A stretch of 43,503 nucleotides of DNA from Clostridium sp. GTDB taxonomy: Bacteria; Bacillota; Clostridia; Lachnospirales; Lachnospiraceae. The notes beneath the pieces were generated by a model. That model did not search any database, had not been told where the DNA came from, and worked only from the letters and a program-made list of their open reading frames with translations. A program made the translations under genes and the position numbers. The stretch spans positions 1-43,503 of the forward strand of contig JAMPEW010000026.1 of NCBI GenBank assembly GCA_023664775.1, in the 5' to 3' direction. Each line of letters opens with the position of its first letter. The stretch's first letter is position 1. Shown here piece by piece: positions 41,497 to 43,503 of this stretch.

Positions 41497-42123
41497 ATGA
41501 AAATTGGAGAGGCAAGACAAAATTACAATGTGTTGCTAAAATCCTACAATATGAAAAAGTGGGATATTCATCAACAGCAAATGGATTTGCAGGAGAAGAT
41601 GAAGAAGGAACCTGAAAATGACATGTACAAGGAGCAGTCTGTTATATTGCAGCTTTCCTATGATGCACTTGATGAAAAGCAGAGTGAATATCAGGAGTAC
41701 ATGGATAAGCTTTTGGCACAGGAAAATTCCATCATTGACAAGATTGCCGCAGAGCAGCAGGGCGAAGCCATGGAGGAATATGCCAAAAATATTGGCAAGA
41801 TTATGGAGGTTGCCCGCCGTATTATGAAGGGGCATAAGGTTCCTGCACAGGATGAGAAAAAGCTTATGGAATTTGATGATAAGCTATATCAGGCGGCTAA
41901 AAACATCGGCAGCATGGTAAAGCTTAGAAAGAAAAAGGAATATGATTCCCTTTGGGATGATGAGGAAAAGAAAGAGCAGGTAGATGCCTTTGAGGAGGCA
42001 GAAGGAACTGAGGCGTTTGCAAACGGACCGACAGAGATGTCTGTTGAAGATACGCTGGCATCTGTTGAGGGTGCAGCCTCCGTGGATGTGTCGGTTGATA
42101 TTTCAGTTGATGCCGCCATATAA
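41497..42123 (+). CDS. Conserved helical protein of unknown function
   Basis: A 208-residue protein without a named family. From Lys2 to about 160 it is almost all helix and probably coiled coil (YNMKKWDIHQQQMDLQEKMK, DEKQSEYQEYMDKL), with a central conserved-looking block EVARRIMKGHKVPAQDEKKL. The C-terminus is an acidic, low-complexity tail with SVDVSVDISVD repeats. ATG 41497 follows AAGGAGGT by 6 nt; an in-frame upstream ATG at 41431 lacks such a site. It has its own terminator. Confidence 0.65.
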   Translation: MKIGEARQNYNVLLKSYNMKKWDIHQQQMDLQEKMKKEPENDMYKEQSVILQLSYDALDEKQSEYQEYMDKLLAQENSIIDKIAAEQQGEAMEEYAKNIGKIMEVARRIMKGHKVPAQDEKKLMEFDDKLYQAAKNIGSMVKLRKKKEYDSLWDDEEKKEQVDAFEEAEGTEAFANGPTEMSVEDTLASVEGAASVDVSVDISVDAAI

Positions 42124-42128
42124 GTAAG

Positions 42129-42199
42129 ACCGTTTGAGGACGTTGGTACATGAATTAACATTTGGGAATGGTTGTACTGGTGTCTTCAAACGGTTTTTT
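42129..42199. terminator. Terminator between two convergent genes
   Basis: ACCGTTTGAGGAC (42129-42141) pairs with GTCTTCAAACGGT (42182-42194) with one wobble; the 40-nt loop carries a smaller GTACA/TGTAC hairpin. TTTTTT follows on the plus strand. It serves the helical protein gene. Confidence 0.8.
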
Positions 42200-42222
42200 A
42201 TTGTATTAAAGGGCATCAACGC

Positions 42223-42918
42223 TTACCGCATTATTTGTATTCTGTATGCCGTAGTCTGAGGTGGAATACTGAGTGTCATAAATGTGGCATGTTTTATCCT
42301 TACCCGCATTCCCGGCATAAGGGAGGAAATGCCTGCTGATCTGCCAAAAGGGGTCATGATAATGACATCGGGTGCGATATTGAACCTGATTATGGGTGAC
42401 ATGTTGGACTCTACAAGTACGGTTATAAACCGGCTTGCACGATTTACAGTTACGATCCTGCCTTCGGTTATATTGTAGGAAGAAGAGCTGTTTAGCAGTT
42501 GGATTGTATAAGCCGCAGCTTGAGGCGGAATACTTCTTGTCATGACAGTGGAAAATGAGGCATTTATATTCATGCCGCGGCACAGCCTGTCTGCGGCTAC
42601 GGTATTTCCCCACTGGTCAATAATCAAAGTATTATTATCTACGATTAAGGTCACACGATTTACATTATTCACACATCTTACACATTCATCATAAGAGATT
42701 GTAACAAAGCGGGTGCCACGCTCAGAGACTATATCGTCTATCACTGCATGAAATACATTGATTACAAAATTATTGCCGGCAAATGTGTCTGACAACTGAG
42801 ATATGGCGATGTCAGCAGGGGTGTCAGATAAACTTGGCATAGCAGTATCGGTTTCTATATTCGGGGCAGCCATATTGTTATTTGGATTTATTTGGTTCAG
42901 GGTATTTGTGCTGTTCAT
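42223..42918 (-). CDS. Hypothetical protein with two repeated beta domains
   Basis: Unrecognised, 231 residues. After an Asn/Ser-rich start (about 1-45) come two related blocks. Each is a beta-rich segment with a valine-rich VNRVTLIV or VNRASRFITVLV strand, a G-x-x-V/A loop, a GMNINASF or GMRVRIKH turn, and a shared SIPPQxxAYxIQ end at about 130 and 220. No signal peptide or membrane span is seen. The cysteine pair CVRC is near residue 79. AGGAG lies about 11 nt before the ATG. A spore-surface role would suit the composition but is only a guess. Confidence 0.6.
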   Translation of the reverse strand: MNSTNTLNQINPNNNMAAPNIETDTAMPSLSDTPADIAISQLSDTFAGNNFVINVFHAVIDDIVSERGTRFVTISYDECVRCVNNVNRVTLIVDNNTLIIDQWGNTVAADRLCRGMNINASFSTVMTRSIPPQAAAYTIQLLNSSSSYNITEGRIVTVNRASRFITVLVESNMSPIIRFNIAPDVIIMTPFGRSAGISSLMPGMRVRIKHATFMTLSIPPQTTAYRIQIMR

Positions 42919-43065
42919 AATATTTTGTTCTCCTAAATAAAATACTTCTTATATTATATGTGTTTATGGAAGCACAGTTACAATATGTCCGTTGGGAAAC
43001 GCACATTGTTTTTTGCATAGTTTTCCATAAAAATTTGAAAAAATTGATTTATATACAAAAATATA
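42919..43065. other. Gap before leader copy 3
   Basis: AT-rich, should hold the leftward promoter of the two-domain protein (a minus-strand TATAAT-like hexamer lies near 42950). No gene seen. Confidence 0.35.
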
Positions 43066-43094
43066 TTGAATTATATATGATCTTGTGTTATCAT
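43066..43094 (+). promoter_or_regulatory. Sigma-A promoter of Rpn leader copy 3
   Basis: TTGAAT (43066-43071), 17-bp spacer, TATCAT (43089-43094), at the same place as in copies 1 and 2. Confidence 0.6.
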
Positions 43095-43255
43095 TTCCCT
43101 AAAGCATAAATCTTTCAATTCTGTTTTGGGGCGCAAGTCTCGTTCAAAAATCAGAAAAATTCGGAACTTCGATGCTTTGAGTTCATTACATTACAATTTA
43201 AGCAGAGGGGTTGTCCGTATTTTGGAAGGATGCTGTATGCAGATGTTTTATTGGG

Positions 43256-43459
43256 ATTTTGTTGTGGTATGGATGACATTCCAATACAAACGGAATTTTG
43301 CTGTAAGTAGTATTAATGCAAGTAAAATTACAGTATGGACGACATTCCAATACAAACGGAATTTTGCTGTAAGTAGTATTAATGCAAGCAAAATTACAGT
43401 ATGGGCGAATTTTCAATATGAGTGGAATTTTACTACAAGAATAATTCGGCAAAACAGAT
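43256..43459 (+). repeat. Repeat array of leader copy 3, with a 66-bp duplication
   Basis: About 12 units of the same 16-18-nt pattern. Positions 43275-43340 and 43341-43406 are a direct tandem duplication of 66 bp (four units) differing at two bases or so. Copies 1 and 2 have this four-unit block once. The early units found in copies 1 and 2 are missing. Confidence 0.75.
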
Positions 43460-43462
43460 TTG

Positions 43463-43499
43463 GGTAACCTCCTGCGGTATTTAGTTAAAGGAGGAAACC
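43463..43499 (+). promoter_or_regulatory. Hairpin masking the ribosome site, copy 3
   Basis: GGTAACCTCCT (43463-43473) and AGGAGGAAACC (43489-43499), both arms the same as in copies 1 and 2. Confidence 0.65.
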
Positions 43500-43503
43500 G
43501 ATT

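Larger units (their letters stand above)
43066..43503 (+). repeat. Rpn leader cassette, copy 3 (runs to window edge)
   Basis: Third copy, with the identical 72-nt core at 43150-43221, a repeat array and the ribosome-site hairpin. The last bases, GGAAACCGATT, match copy 2 up to the second base of its TTG start. A start codon, most likely TTG, is therefore expected at the window edge, followed by another Rpn-type gene. Confidence 0.75.

Noticed and set aside
42284-42478. Plus-strand frame inside the two-domain hypothetical gene
   Set aside because: It is a shadow frame; the minus-strand gene has the ribosome site and an internal protein repeat.

Overview
The window reads as low-GC Firmicutes DNA, most likely from a gut Lachnospiraceae (Clostridia). 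This rests on the full spoIIIAA-AH sporulation operon, strong AGGAGG ribosome sites, the gene order asp23-nusB-xseA-xseB-ispA-dxs-tlyA-nadK-argR-recN-spoIVB, a type 2 galT, and several small protein families common in that group. I cannot name the species. No rRNA, tRNA, CRISPR array or insertion sequence was recognised.

Layout. (1) 1-5110 is accessory. Two PD-(D/E)XK (Rpn-like) genes each sit behind a near-identical, roughly 500-nt promoter-plus-leader cassette, with small hypothetical genes and a GNAT acetyltransferase between them. (2) 5302-11129: efp runs leftward, and the eight-gene spoIIIA operon (engulfment/feeding-tube complex of the forespore) runs rightward. (3) 11241-20021: a long housekeeping operon from a clear sigma-A promoter: asp23, nusB, xseA, xseB, ispA, dxs, tlyA, nadK, argR, recN, closed by a terminator. 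(4) 20213-22471: spoIVB, then a bile-salt-hydrolase-like enzyme. (5) 22606-30234: a galactoside module with a GPH symporter, GH42 beta-galactosidase, galK, galT and galE, which would import a beta-galactoside, cleave it and feed galactose into the Leloir pathway. (6) 30460-32830: a small membrane toxin-like gene, an in-frame NUDIX-serine acetyltransferase fusion, and a TSUP-family exporter. (7) 33355-42918 is mixed accessory DNA: a third Rpn gene, an acyl-CoA ligase, a tetR-CPBP pair with a 36-bp palindrome, another CPBP protein, a methyltransferase, a probable type I toxin-antitoxin locus, GNATs, gene fragments and hypothetical genes. (8) 42919-43503 carries a third copy of the Rpn leader, running to the window edge where a start codon would be expected.

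Most interesting signal. Three copies of one leader cassette share the same parts. Each has a promoter with 17-bp spacing, a 72-nt core identical in all three, an array of degenerate 16-18-nt units that differs in length and content, and a hairpin that would bury the Shine-Dalgarno site. Copies 1 and 2 drive different Rpn subfamilies. Behind gene 1 lies a 32-codon remnant matching the C-terminus of the other subfamily, so the coding part seems to have been swapped under a fixed control region. Other points worth a look: a shared two-tier RNA hairpin just before the ribosome sites of efp and galE, two related type I toxin-like loci, and the NUDIX-CysE fusion with a possible internal start.
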